From the NCBI GenBank assembly GCA_018715465.1, contig DVLN01000191.1, forward strand, positions 1 to 5,637: DNA of 5,637 nucleotides. Direction: 5' to 3'. Under the pieces are notes generated by a model. It did not search any database. It saw nothing but the letters and a program-made list of their open reading frames with translations, and was not told where the DNA came from. Below are positions 1 to 5,637 of this stretch, piece by piece. Source of the stretch: Candidatus Faecivivens stercorigallinarum. Lineage in GTDB: Bacteria; Bacillota; Clostridia; Oscillospirales; Ruminococcaceae. Numbering within the stretch: position 1 is the first letter of the stretch; each line of letters starts with the position of its first letter. The position numbers and the translations under genes were made by a program.

Positions 1-189
1 GTTGTGAAAATGATTACGCGGCAGCGACAGACAGGCAAACAAATGACGATTGTAATAACTGATCTGTGTCTTCTGCACCTTAACTCTCAGATCGGAAAAC
101 TGTTGATGCAGTAACCGGTCAAACGCTTCAAATAATTTGAACTCTTCCGGCTTACCAGCAAAAAAAGTGAGCGCATCCAGCTGTTCCAT
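1..189 (-). CDS. DUF5655-like small protein, N-terminal 63 residues (truncated by window edge)
   Basis: Reading the minus strand from an ATG at 189 gives 63 codons with no stop, so the gene continues past the left edge. It begins MEQLDALTFFAGKPEEFKLF and continues through a KVQKTQISYYNRHLFACLSLPR stretch. The order of an FFAGKPEE segment, a short helix (FEAFDRLL) and a V-x-K-T-x-I-S-x-x-x-R segment leading into hydrophobic beta strands matches my recollection of the DUF5655 family, small proteins of about 100-130 residues with no known function. Sometimes they are fused to other domains. The start is supported by GGAGGT (minus strand, 196-201) six bases upstream. The gene is transcribed divergently from the rqcH-valS operon, so it is probably functionally separate from it. 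No membrane segment or signal peptide is seen in the visible part. The gene is well supported; the family name is moderately sure. Confidence 0.72.
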   Translation of the reverse strand, partial: MEQLDALTFFAGKPEEFKLFEAFDRLLHQQFSDLRVKVQKTQISYYNRHLFACLSLPRNHFHN

Positions 190-223
190 TCTCTAACCTC
201 CAGTAACCATTATTCTATCTATC

Positions 224-252
224 AGTGTAAAGGTTTTTAGCCAGCAGGTCAA
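224..252 (-). promoter_or_regulatory. sigma-A-type promoter for the divergent DUF5655-like gene
   Basis: On the minus strand, TTGACC (complement of 247-252) is followed after exactly 17 bases by TACACT (complement of 224-229). This gives 5/6 and 4/6 matches to the vegetative consensus at ideal spacing. Transcription would begin near 216, giving a 5' UTR of about 27 nt that includes the GGAGGT site. A second, perfect TTGACA lies at 260-265 (complement), but at 17-bp spacing it has only GGCTAA as a -10, so it looks weaker. Confidence 0.5.
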
Positions 253-284
253 CCGGCTATGTCAACAAAAATGTTTCCCACCCC

Positions 285-313
285 TTGACAACTCTGCCGC
301 CGCGTGCTAAACT
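285..313 (+). promoter_or_regulatory. sigma-A-type promoter of the T-box/rqcH-GNAT-valS operon
   Basis: A perfect -35 TTGACA (285-290) is followed by a 17-bp spacer and TAAACT (308-313), a 4/6 match to the -10 box. The predicted transcription start is near 319-321, just upstream of the first recognisable T-box element. It is about 30 bp from the -35 region of the minus-strand promoter, so the two promoters are back to back with little room for separate operators. Confidence 0.65.
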
Positions 314-410
314 GTACATGTCAAATGCAATGACGGGGAGAGTATCCTCCGGGCAAGCCTGAAAGAGAGTTTCCGGTGCTGAAAAGGAAGCGGTTGTCCA
401 GAGTGGGAAG

Positions 411-413
411 GTA
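411..413 (+). promoter_or_regulatory. T-box specifier codon GUA (Val)
   Basis: In T-box leaders the specifier triplet lies on the 3' side of the Stem I internal loop, one base after the loop E GAA and about five bases before a conserved U(G/U)GAGC-like stretch. Here GAA (407-409), G (410), GUA (411-413), GCCCC (414-418) and UGAGC (419-423) reproduce that spacing. GUA would be read by the UAC anticodon of tRNA-Val. This agrees with the valS gene at the operon's end and with the UGGU bulge, whose last U can pair with an A discriminator base. Registers one base either side would read GGU (Gly) or UAG (not a sense codon); neither fits the operon. Confidence 0.8.
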
Positions 414-462
414 GCCCCTGAGCGGCGCACCGAAGCGCGGGTTATCTGCGATTGAGATTGCG

Positions 463-487
463 ACAGGTTCCGCCTGTTACAGCGGGG
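463..487 (+). ncRNA. T-box Stem IIA/B pseudoknot
   Basis: ACAGG (463-467) pairs with CCTGT (473-477), leaving the five-base loop TTCCG (468-472). That loop can pair in full with CGGGG (483-487) just downstream, using three Watson-Crick pairs and two G-U pairs. This gives a compact H-type pseudoknot where T-box leaders carry Stem IIA/B, between Stem I and the antiterminator. A preceding short hairpin, GCGAT with ATTGC around a TGAG loop, is probably part of Stem II. Confidence 0.7.
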
Positions 488-535
488 CAGTATGTTGGTA
501 CTGGCAAAGGCCGGTCTCCGTGAGGAACCGGTAAA

Positions 536-567
536 CTGAAGTGGTAACACGAGTTTCTCGTCTTCAG
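536..567 (+). promoter_or_regulatory. T-box antiterminator with tRNA acceptor-end bulge
   Basis: CTGAAG (536-541) pairs with CTTCAG (562-567), and ACGAG (549-553) pairs with CTCGT (557-561) around a TTT loop. Between the two helices is a seven-base bulge, TGGTAAC (542-548). Its UGGU pairs with the NCCA end of uncharged tRNA in the known mechanism and stabilises this fold. The usual T-box bulge is UGGNACC followed by GCG; here two positions carry A (UGGUAAC, then ACG), a modest departure from consensus. The 3' half (557-567) is also the 5' arm of the terminator, which makes the two structures mutually exclusive. Confidence 0.9.
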
Positions 568-603
568 AGGGTCAAATCCCCTGAAGGCGAGTTTTTTGTT
601 TTT
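557..603 (+). terminator. conditional intrinsic terminator of the T-box
   Basis: CTCG-T-CTTCAG (557-567), a bulged A and GGG (569-571) pair with CCC-CTGAAG-G-CGAG (578-591) across a six-base loop. The stem of 14 pairs, one of them a T-G wobble, is followed by TTTTTT (592-597), G, and five more T. It forms when tRNA-Val is charged and cannot hold the antiterminator, and it stops transcription before rqcH. Confidence 0.92.
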
Positions 604-620
604 CCGGTAATACCGGGAAA

Positions 621-625
621 GGAGG
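621..625 (+). promoter_or_regulatory. ribosome binding site fixing the rqcH start
   Basis: AAAGGAGG (618-625) lies 8 bases before the ATG at 634, the ideal spacing. The other nearby ATG (629) is in a different frame and only 3 bases from the site. The site lies beyond the terminator T tract, so translation begins only on read-through transcripts. Confidence 0.85.
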
Positions 626-633
626 CGAATGAA

Positions 634-2403
634 ATGGCACTGGATGGCGCGTTTCTCTGCACAATCCGTAAAGAAATTGAAGACCGGGCACTGGGAAGCA
701 GAATTGACCGGATCTATCAGCCCTCTCGGGAGGAGATCTGTCTGCTGCTCCGATCAAAAGGCTGGTCAGGTAAACTGTTATTGTCGGCAGCTGCCGATTC
801 TCCGCGCATTCATTTTACGACACAGGAAATCGAAAACCCGAAATCGCCCCCGATGTTCTGTATGCTCCTACGCAAACATCTGTCCGGCGCAAAGCTGACG
901 GCTGTCCGGCAGCTGGGAATGGACCGGGTCATCTATCTCGATTTTGATACCCGAAACGAGTTTGGCGATCCGGTCACTGTGACGGTCGCAATCGAGATCA
1001 TGAGCCGTTATTCCAACATCATTATTATCGACGGAGATGGGAAGGTCCTTGACTCAATCAAGCGGGTCGACCCGGAAATGTCCCGGGTCAGAACCGTCCT
1101 GCCGGGTGTCAGCTATCAGGCACCGCCCGCACAGGGAAAGCTCAATCTGCTGACGGCGGTACCGGAACAGACCAAAGGAGCTGTTCTGGCGGCAAAAGGG
1201 GTCGATCTGTCCAAAGCGATGCTGGCGGCATTTGAAGGATTCTCTCCAACGCTGGCACGTGAACTGACCTTTGATATCTGCGGCAATACCGAGCTGAACA
1301 AGCTGGAGATGACAGATGAACAGTGGGCACTGCTTGACAGCCGGCTGTATGCGCTAAAATCCGGGTTGGAAACAGGGGAGAATGACTATTGCATCCTTTG
1401 TGAAGAATCAGGAAGACCGAAGGAATTCTCGTTTGTGCAGCTGGGGCAGTATGGCAGCCTGTATACAGTCCGTTCCTTTGAATCCCCCAGCGCCTTACTG
1501 GATGCATTTTATTCAGAACGGGTGCGGATGGAACGGATGAAACAACGTTCCATCGACTTGCTCAAACTGTTGAATACCCACAGCGACCGGCTGACCCGCA
1601 AGATTGCGCTGCAAAAGGAAGAACTTGCTCAATGCGCAGAACGAGATGCACTCAAGGAAAAGGGCGACCTGCTGTCCTCTTATATCTACCTTGTCAAAAA
1701 AGGGGATAAAGAGGTCACTGTTCAGGATTTCTATCATGACAACACCAATCTTACCATTTCACTTGACCCGGCGCTGACACCGGTACAGAATGTCCAGAAG
1801 TACTATAAGGAATACCGTAAGGCCGCGACTGCTGAAAAACTGCTGATCGGATTTATCGACGAAGCTGAAAAAGAACTTACCTATCTCGACAGCGTATATG
1901 ACGCCGTTTCCCGGACTTCCGGGGAGAGCGAGCTGTTGGAAATCCGGCAGGAGCTGTCAGAGCAGGGATACCTCAAGCGGTATTCTGCCAAAAACAGCAA
2001 GTTTGTCAAAGCACAGCCGCCATTGCGGTACCGCTCATCTGACGGATATCTGATCCTGTGCGGCCGCAACAACAAACAAAACGACAAGCTGACCCTTAAA
2101 GAAGCCCGGCCTGACGATATCTGGTTCCACACCAAGGACTTCCCGGGTTCCCACGTTATTTTGGTCACCGACGGCACGCCATTGGACGATATCCCGATCA
2201 GAACGGTCGAAGAAGCAGCGATGATTGCTGCCTACAACTCCCGCGCACGATCGGCAGCATTGGTGCCCGTACAGTATATCCAGGCACGCCAGGTCCGCAA
2301 ACCGGGCGGTGCAAAACCAGGCATGGTAATCTTTGACCATTACTTTGTCCTGTATATTACGCCGGATGAAGAGAAGGTTAATGGAATGCTGGAAAGCAGG
2401 TGA
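634..2403 (+). CDS. rqcH: RqcH / NEMF-family ribosome quality control factor (often annotated fibronectin-binding protein FbpA)
   Basis: RqcH is the bacterial Rqc2/NEMF homologue. It binds 50S subunits still carrying peptidyl-tRNA and recruits tRNA-Ala to add C-terminal alanine tails that mark stalled chains for proteolysis. The 589-residue product has the family's usual length and layout: an NFACT-N domain (about 1-175), a helix-hairpin-helix-like region (about 180-245), long charged helices expected to form the central coiled coil (about 290-450), and an NFACT-R domain (about 460-575) with the signature DDIWFHTKDFPGSHV (494-508). The Asp-Arg pair at 97-98 and Glu-Ile-Met at 121-123 are present, at the numbering I recall for functionally important residues of Bacillus RqcH, so the protein should be active. 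No signal peptide or membrane segment is seen, consistent with a cytosolic protein despite the fibronectin name. An in-frame GTG at 541 would lengthen the ORF but lies inside the T-box antiterminator, so ATG 634 is chosen. It is the first gene of the T-box operon, 4 nt before the GNAT gene. Confidence 0.95.
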   Translation: MALDGAFLCTIRKEIEDRALGSRIDRIYQPSREEICLLLRSKGWSGKLLLSAAADSPRIHFTTQEIENPKSPPMFCMLLRKHLSGAKLTAVRQLGMDRVIYLDFDTRNEFGDPVTVTVAIEIMSRYSNIIIIDGDGKVLDSIKRVDPEMSRVRTVLPGVSYQAPPAQGKLNLLTAVPEQTKGAVLAAKGVDLSKAMLAAFEGFSPTLARELTFDICGNTELNKLEMTDEQWALLDSRLYALKSGLETGENDYCILCEESGRPKEFSFVQLGQYGSLYTVRSFESPSALLDAFYSERVRMERMKQRSIDLLKLLNTHSDRLTRKIALQKEELAQCAERDALKEKGDLLSSYIYLVKKGDKEVTVQDFYHDNTNLTISLDPALTPVQNVQKYYKEYRKAATAEKLLIGFIDEAEKELTYLDSVYDAVSRTSGESELLEIRQELSEQGYLKRYSAKNSKFVKAQPPLRYRSSDGYLILCGRNNKQNDKLTLKEARPDDIWFHTKDFPGSHVILVTDGTPLDDIPIRTVEEAAMIAAYNSRARSAALVPVQYIQARQVRKPGGAKPGMVIFDHYFVLYITPDEEKVNGMLESR

Positions 2404-2407
2404 GAAT

Positions 2408-2869
2408 ATGTCGGATTTGATCTGTAAAGAACTGTGTGCAGATGAAATTCCGTCTGCTTTGTCGCTTGCCTGGGAAGTTTTTCAGGTGTTTGATGCGCCG
2501 GATTACAGTGAGAAAGGAATAGAAGAGTTTCATCGCTGTTTGAAGGATTCTGCATTTTGCAGCTCCTGCCGTTTTTTCGGTGCCTATTCCCAGGGAAATC
2601 TAGTCGGGATGATTGCCACCTGTCAGAATAATACCCATATCGCACTCTTTTTCGTTAAGCAACAGTTTCAGCGCCGTGGAATCGGGTGCTGTCTGTTAAA
2701 TGAAGTATTGCAGCGGAATACAACTGGCAGTATGACAGTCAATTCTTCGCCGATGGCAGTTCCGATCTACCATAAATATGGCTTTTTTGACACCGCCCCA
2801 GAGCAATTGCAGAATGGCATTCGATATACGCCGATGAGGCTTGATATTGTTAATAAAAAGAAAGGATGA
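2408..2869 (+). CDS. GNAT-family N-acetyltransferase, substrate unknown
   Basis: The 153-residue product has the GNAT fold signature: an N-terminal helical half, a central strand GNLVGMIATC (63-72), then HIALFFV followed by the acetyl-CoA pyrophosphate-binding loop QRRGIG (88-93) and helix CCLLNEVL. The closing segment VNSSPMAVPIYHKYGF (111-126) holds the typical Y-x-K-x-G-F of the last core region, so it should transfer an acetyl group from acetyl-CoA to an amine. The acceptor cannot be told from sequence. It has eight cysteines (5% of residues), high for a small GNAT. ATG 2408 is chosen because an AGGTGAG site (2398-2404) overlaps the rqcH stop and precedes it closely; an in-frame ATG at 2333 would overlap rqcH by 71 bases. 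It sits 4 nt after rqcH and 6 nt before valS, so it is co-transcribed under the T-box. Hand counts on four 60-base lines give 45-48% GC, against 53% and 60% on two valS lines, so it may be a later insertion into the operon. Confidence 0.88.
   Translation: MSDLICKELCADEIPSALSLAWEVFQVFDAPDYSEKGIEEFHRCLKDSAFCSSCRFFGAYSQGNLVGMIATCQNNTHIALFFVKQQFQRRGIGCCLLNEVLQRNTTGSMTVNSSPMAVPIYHKYGFFDTAPEQLQNGIRYTPMRLDIVNKKKG
2787..2815 (+). promoter_or_regulatory. possible internal promoter for valS inside the GNAT gene
   Basis: A perfect TTGACA (2787-2792) is followed by 17 bases and CAGAAT (2810-2815), a 4/6 match to the -10 box that lacks the important first T. Transcription would start near 2822, about 55 bases before the valS ATG. 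It lies in coding sequence, so the match could be chance. If real, it would supply T-box-independent ValRS. Confidence 0.22.
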
Positions 2870-2875
2870 AAATAA

Positions 2876-5572
2876 ATGCCCCGTAAAGAATTGGAAAAAA
2901 TCTACAACCCCAAGGATTTTGAGGAACGGATCTACCAAAACTGGGAAGAAAAAGGGTATTTTACCCCCCAGATTGATGAAAACAAAACCCCTTATACCAT
3001 CGTCATCCCGCCGCCAAACATCACCGGTCAGCTGCATATGGGCCATGCGGTCGACAATACCCTTCAGGATATCCTGATCCGTTGGAGACGGATGCAGGGC
3101 TATTGCACCCTCTGGCTCCCCGGTACCGACCACGCTTCCATCGCGACTGAAGCGAAGATCGTTGAGGCAATGCGCAAAGAAGGGGTCACAAAAGAGGATA
3201 TCGGACGGGATGGATTCCTGGAACGCGCCTGGGACTGGAAAAAACAGTACGGCGGCCGAATCGTCACCCAGCTCAAAAAGCTCGGTTCTTCCTGTGACTG
3301 GACCCGTGAACGGTTTACACTGGACGAAGGCTGCTCCAAAGCAGTTCTGGAAGTTTTCAACCGTCTGTATGAAAAGGGCCTGATCTACCGCGGCAACCGC
3401 ATGGTCAACTGGTGCCCCTGCTGCAAAACCTCGATTTCGGACGCAGAGGTTGAATATACTGAACAGCAGGGTAATTTCTGGCACCTGCTCTACCCGGTCA
3501 AGGAGACCGGCGAGATGCTGGAACTGGCAACTACCCGTCCTGAAACGATGCTGGGCGATACCGCTGTCGCGATCAATGCCGATGACCCCCGTTATGCCCA
3601 TCTGCACGGCTGCCATGTCATTCTGCCGCTGCTGAACAAGGAAATCCCGATCGTCTGCGACGAACACGCCGACATGACCAAGGGTACTGGTGTCGTCAAG
3701 ATCACCCCTGCACACGACCCCAATGACTACGAGGTTGGTCTGCGCCATAACCTGCCGATTGTCCGGGTCTTTACCTACGACGGACATATGACCGGCGCTG
3801 CTGAAAAAGCAGCAGCCGACGAATTGTTTGCGACCGGCAAGGCAGCTGCAAACGAGCCGGAAGTCCTTGACTGCGGTAAATATGCCGGTATGACCACAAT
3901 GGAAGCACGCAAGGCGATTGTTGCCGATCTGGAAGCAGGCGGGTTCCTTAAGGAGATCGAACCGCTGACCCATGAGGTCGGCACCTGCTATCGCTGCCAT
4001 ACCACCATTGAACCGATGGTCTCCAAACAGTGGTTTGTCGCAATGAAAGAGCTGGCACAGCCTGCGATTGAAGCGGTCCGCAGCGGCGATATCCGCTTTA
4101 TCCCCGAACGCTTCAGCAAGAACTATTTCCACTGGATGGAAAATATCCGCGACTGGTGCATCTCCCGTCAGCTGTGGTGGGGCCACCGCATTCCTGCATT
4201 CTATTGTGATGACTGCAATGAGACGGTCGTTACCCGCGAGAAGAACCCTGTCTGCCCGAAATGCGGCAAACCGATGCGTCAGGACCCCGATACGCTGGAT
4301 ACCTGGTTCAGCTCGGCTCTCTGGCCTTTCTCAACACTGGGATGGCCGGAACAGACAAAAGATCTTGATTATTTCTATCCGACCAGTACACTGGTTACCG
4401 GCTATGATATCATCACCTTCTGGGTTTCGAGAATGATCTTCTCTGGTCTGGAATACACCGGCAAAAAGCCGTTCAGCGATATCTTTATTCATGGCCTTGT
4501 CCGCGACAGTCAGGGCCGCAAGATGAGTAAATCGCTCGGCAACGGCATTGACCCGCTGCAGGTCATCGACGAGTATGGCGCCGATGCACTGCGCTTCATG
4601 CTTGCAAACGGTACCAGCCCTGGAAACGATATGCGTTACGGTGACGACAAAGTCAAGGCTGCCCGTAACTTTGCAAACAAGCTGTGGAATGCTTCCCGGT
4701 TTATCCTGATGAATCTGTCGGATGAAATCGTCAAACCGGAACTGCCGGGCGAGCTGCTGATGGAAGATAAATGGCTGCTGAGCAAGTATAACTCGGTCGT
4801 CAAGACTGTTAATGACAATCTCGAGAGCTTTGAGCTGGGTGTCGCTTCCCAGAATGTCTATGACTTTATCTGGGACGTTTTCTGCGACTGGTATATCGAG
4901 ATCTCTAAAGCAAGGCTGAATGCGGGCGGGGAGACTGCGCTGAATGCACAGAAGGTGCTGGTTTATGTCATGTCCGGCATTCTGCGGCTGCTGCATCCGT
5001 TCATGCCGTTTATTACCGAGGAGATCTGGCAGGCAATCCCGAACGACTGCGAGACGATCATGCTGGCGTCCTATCCGGCTTATGATGAAAAACTCAACTT
5101 TGCTGCTGAAGAACAGGAGTTCCAGCGGATCATGGACGCAATCAAGGCTGTCCGCAATATCCGCACCGAAAAGAATGTTCCGCCGTCCAGAAAAGCACAT
5201 GTATATATTGAGACTTCTTATGGTCAGACTTTTGAGAAGGGCGTAGCCTTCTTTGAACGGCTCTGCTCGGCATCGGGCGTGACCATTCAGGAGACAGTCT
5301 CGATTGATAATGCAGCAGTCGGAGTCACCGACTCTGCGAAGATCTTCCTGCCGCTGGGTGAGCTGATCGACCGCGAGAAGGAACTGGCCCGCCTGCACAA
5401 GGAACAGGAGTCCTGTCAGAAGGATATTGACATTATTTCGCGCAAGCTGAATAACGCAGATTTCGTCGCAAAAGCACCTGAAAAGGTTGTTTCCAACGAA
5501 AAGGCCAAACTGTCGCGTGCACAGGACCGTATGCAGAAAATCCTAGAGTCGATCGCTGCAATGCAGGGATGA
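2876..5572 (+). CDS. valS: valyl-tRNA synthetase (ValRS)
   Basis: This class Ia synthetase activates valine with ATP, charges tRNA-Val and clears misacylated Thr-tRNA-Val. The 898-residue length is usual for bacterial ValRS. Domains in order: the Rossmann core first half with PPPNITGQLHMGH (HIGH-type motif HMGH at 54-57) and PGTDHASIATE; the CP1 editing domain with TTRPET (219-224) and GTGVVKITPAHDPND (270-284, including Asp281); the core second half with DTLDTWFSS (472-480) and KMSKS (549-553); an anticodon-binding helical domain (about 610-765); and a C-terminal coiled coil (about 830-898) rich in Glu, Lys and Leu. Cysteine pairs at 180/183 and 371/374, and at 444/447 and 460/463, look like two zinc-binding knuckle sites (inferred). 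AAAGGA (2861-2866) precedes ATG 2876 by 9 bases. It is the last recognisable gene of the operon and the obvious target of the Val T-box. ValRS rather than Ile/LeuRS is indicated by PPPNITGQLHMGH, the editing motifs and the C-terminal coiled coil. Confidence 0.98.
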   Translation: MPRKELEKIYNPKDFEERIYQNWEEKGYFTPQIDENKTPYTIVIPPPNITGQLHMGHAVDNTLQDILIRWRRMQGYCTLWLPGTDHASIATEAKIVEAMRKEGVTKEDIGRDGFLERAWDWKKQYGGRIVTQLKKLGSSCDWTRERFTLDEGCSKAVLEVFNRLYEKGLIYRGNRMVNWCPCCKTSISDAEVEYTEQQGNFWHLLYPVKETGEMLELATTRPETMLGDTAVAINADDPRYAHLHGCHVILPLLNKEIPIVCDEHADMTKGTGVVKITPAHDPNDYEVGLRHNLPIVRVFTYDGHMTGAAEKAAADELFATGKAAANEPEVLDCGKYAGMTTMEARKAIVADLEAGGFLKEIEPLTHEVGTCYRCHTTIEPMVSKQWFVAMKELAQPAIEAVRSGDIRFIPERFSKNYFHWMENIRDWCISRQLWWGHRIPAFYCDDCNETVVTREKNPVCPKCGKPMRQDPDTLDTWFSSALWPFSTLGWPEQTKDLDYFYPTSTLVTGYDIITFWVSRMIFSGLEYTGKKPFSDIFIHGLVRDSQGRKMSKSLGNGIDPLQVIDEYGADALRFMLANGTSPGNDMRYGDDKVKAARNFANKLWNASRFILMNLSDEIVKPELPGELLMEDKWLLSKYNSVVKTVNDNLESFELGVASQNVYDFIWDVFCDWYIEISKARLNAGGETALNAQKVLVYVMSGILRLLHPFMPFITEEIWQAIPNDCETIMLASYPAYDEKLNFAAEEQEFQRIMDAIKAVRNIRTEKNVPPSRKAHVYIETSYGQTFEKGVAFFERLCSASGVTIQETVSIDNAAVGVTDSAKIFLPLGELIDREKELARLHKEQESCQKDIDIISRKLNNADFVAKAPEKVVSNEKAKLSRAQDRMQKILESIAAMQG

Positions 5573-5603
5573 CATTTGCTGTCTGAATATCTAAAGTAAT
5601 CGA

Positions 5604-5615
5604 CCGGTATACCGG
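5604..5615. repeat. 12-bp perfect palindrome after valS
   Basis: CCGGTATACCGG is fully self-complementary and lies 31 bases after the valS stop. No T tract follows, so it is not a usual intrinsic terminator, and as RNA it lacks a proper loop. It could be an operator-like site or chance. The 65 bases after valS hold no complete gene. Confidence 0.3.
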
Positions 5616-5626
5616 AAAGGGGAGAG
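5616..5626 (+). promoter_or_regulatory. possible ribosome binding site for a gene beyond the right edge
   Basis: AAAGGGGAGAG is purine-rich and resembles a Shine-Dalgarno site. No ATG, GTG or TTG follows before the window ends at 5637, so the start codon, if any, would lie at or just past the edge. In many Firmicutes valS is followed by folC, but nothing here shows that. Confidence 0.3.
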
Positions 5627-5637
5627 ATCTCCGATTC

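Larger units (their letters stand above)
320..603 (+). ncRNA. T-box riboswitch leader, valine (GUA) specifier
   Basis: This cis-acting leader binds an uncharged tRNA and controls transcription read-through into the operon. Elements seen in order: a GGGG segment (335-338) that can pair with CCCC (415-418) below the specifier loop; the loop E strands AGUA (341-344) and GAA (407-409); a helix of 351-359 with 392-399 (one bulged base); the AGAGAG bulge segment (364-369) and distal hairpin UUCC/GGAA around GGUGCUG (375-381), which in this family stack on the tRNA elbow; a conserved-looking UGAGC...GAA stretch (419-434); the Stem IIA/B pseudoknot (463-487); two hairpins (488-503 and 511-531); then the antiterminator and the competing terminator. 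The overall order and spacing match the family. The whole region is untranslated: the operon's first ribosome binding site lies after the terminator. Confidence that this is a T-box is high; individual helix limits were drawn by eye. Confidence 0.93.

Noticed and set aside
425..438. GCGC-ACCGAA-GCGC local hairpin as an independent element
   Set aside because: It lies in the conserved Stem I to Stem II linker of the T-box and is probably part of, or an alternative fold within, that structure.
257..550. 97-codon minus-strand open frame across the operon leader
   Set aside because: It is fully explained as the complement of the promoter and T-box RNA, and its translation is low-complexity with no family resemblance.
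320..603. Leader considered as another structured RNA (for example RNase P RNA or a metabolite riboswitch)
   Set aside because: The loop E strands, specifier spacing, UGGU bulge and overlapping antiterminator/terminator identify a T-box, and the downstream valS agrees.
634..2403. Surface fibronectin-binding adhesin function
   Set aside because: The family is often annotated so, but there is no signal peptide, membrane anchor or sorting motif, and the NFACT-N/NFACT-R architecture with the key residues points to cytosolic RqcH.
2696..4186. Long 496-codon open frame on the minus strand, opposite valS and the GNAT gene
   Set aside because: It runs antisense to well-recognised ValRS and GNAT coding sequence, its translation resembles no family I know, and it shows no ribosome binding site. 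Codon bias on the coding strand commonly creates such frames.
4331..5398. 355-codon open frame on the minus strand, opposite the 3' half of valS
   Set aside because: Same reasoning: antisense to conserved ValRS motifs, including KMSKS, with no recognisable domain.

Overview
The window comes from a Gram-positive bacterium of the Firmicutes, probably a class Clostridia member of intermediate GC content (about 50-55% in the coding sequence). The evidence is strong AGGAGG-type ribosome binding sites, a tRNA-sensing T-box leader, an RqcH homologue whose key residues fall at Bacillus-like positions, and a cysteine-rich, clostridial-looking ValRS. An Oscillospirales/Ruminococcaceae-like host is a guess from composition only.

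Layout. Positions 1-189 hold the 5' part of a minus-strand gene for a small DUF5655-type protein that runs off the left edge. It has its own promoter at 224-252. From 285 a plus-strand promoter drives a leader of about 280 nt, which I read as a complete T-box riboswitch: Stem I with the loop E motif and AG-bulge/distal loop, the Stem IIA/B pseudoknot, further hairpins, the antiterminator with its UGGU bulge, and a competing intrinsic terminator with a T tract. The specifier position reads GUA (valine). It is followed by three tightly packed genes: rqcH (634-2403), a GNAT-family N-acetyltransferase (2408-2869) and valS (2876-5572). Gaps of 4 and 6 nt separate them. No terminator is visible after valS, and the last 65 bases hold a 12-bp palindrome and a possible ribosome binding site for a gene beyond the window.

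How it works together. The valine specifier fits the most distal gene, valyl-tRNA synthetase, so the T-box most likely senses uncharged tRNA-Val and opens the whole operon when valine charging drops. The unusual consequence is that rqcH, the bacterial ribosome-quality-control factor that adds C-terminal alanine tails to nascent chains on obstructed 50S subunits, is the first gene under this switch. Valine starvation would then raise ValRS and a rescue factor for stalled ribosomes together. This coupling is the main observation in the window. The genes themselves belong to known families, and I see no mobile element, CRISPR array, tRNA or rRNA gene.
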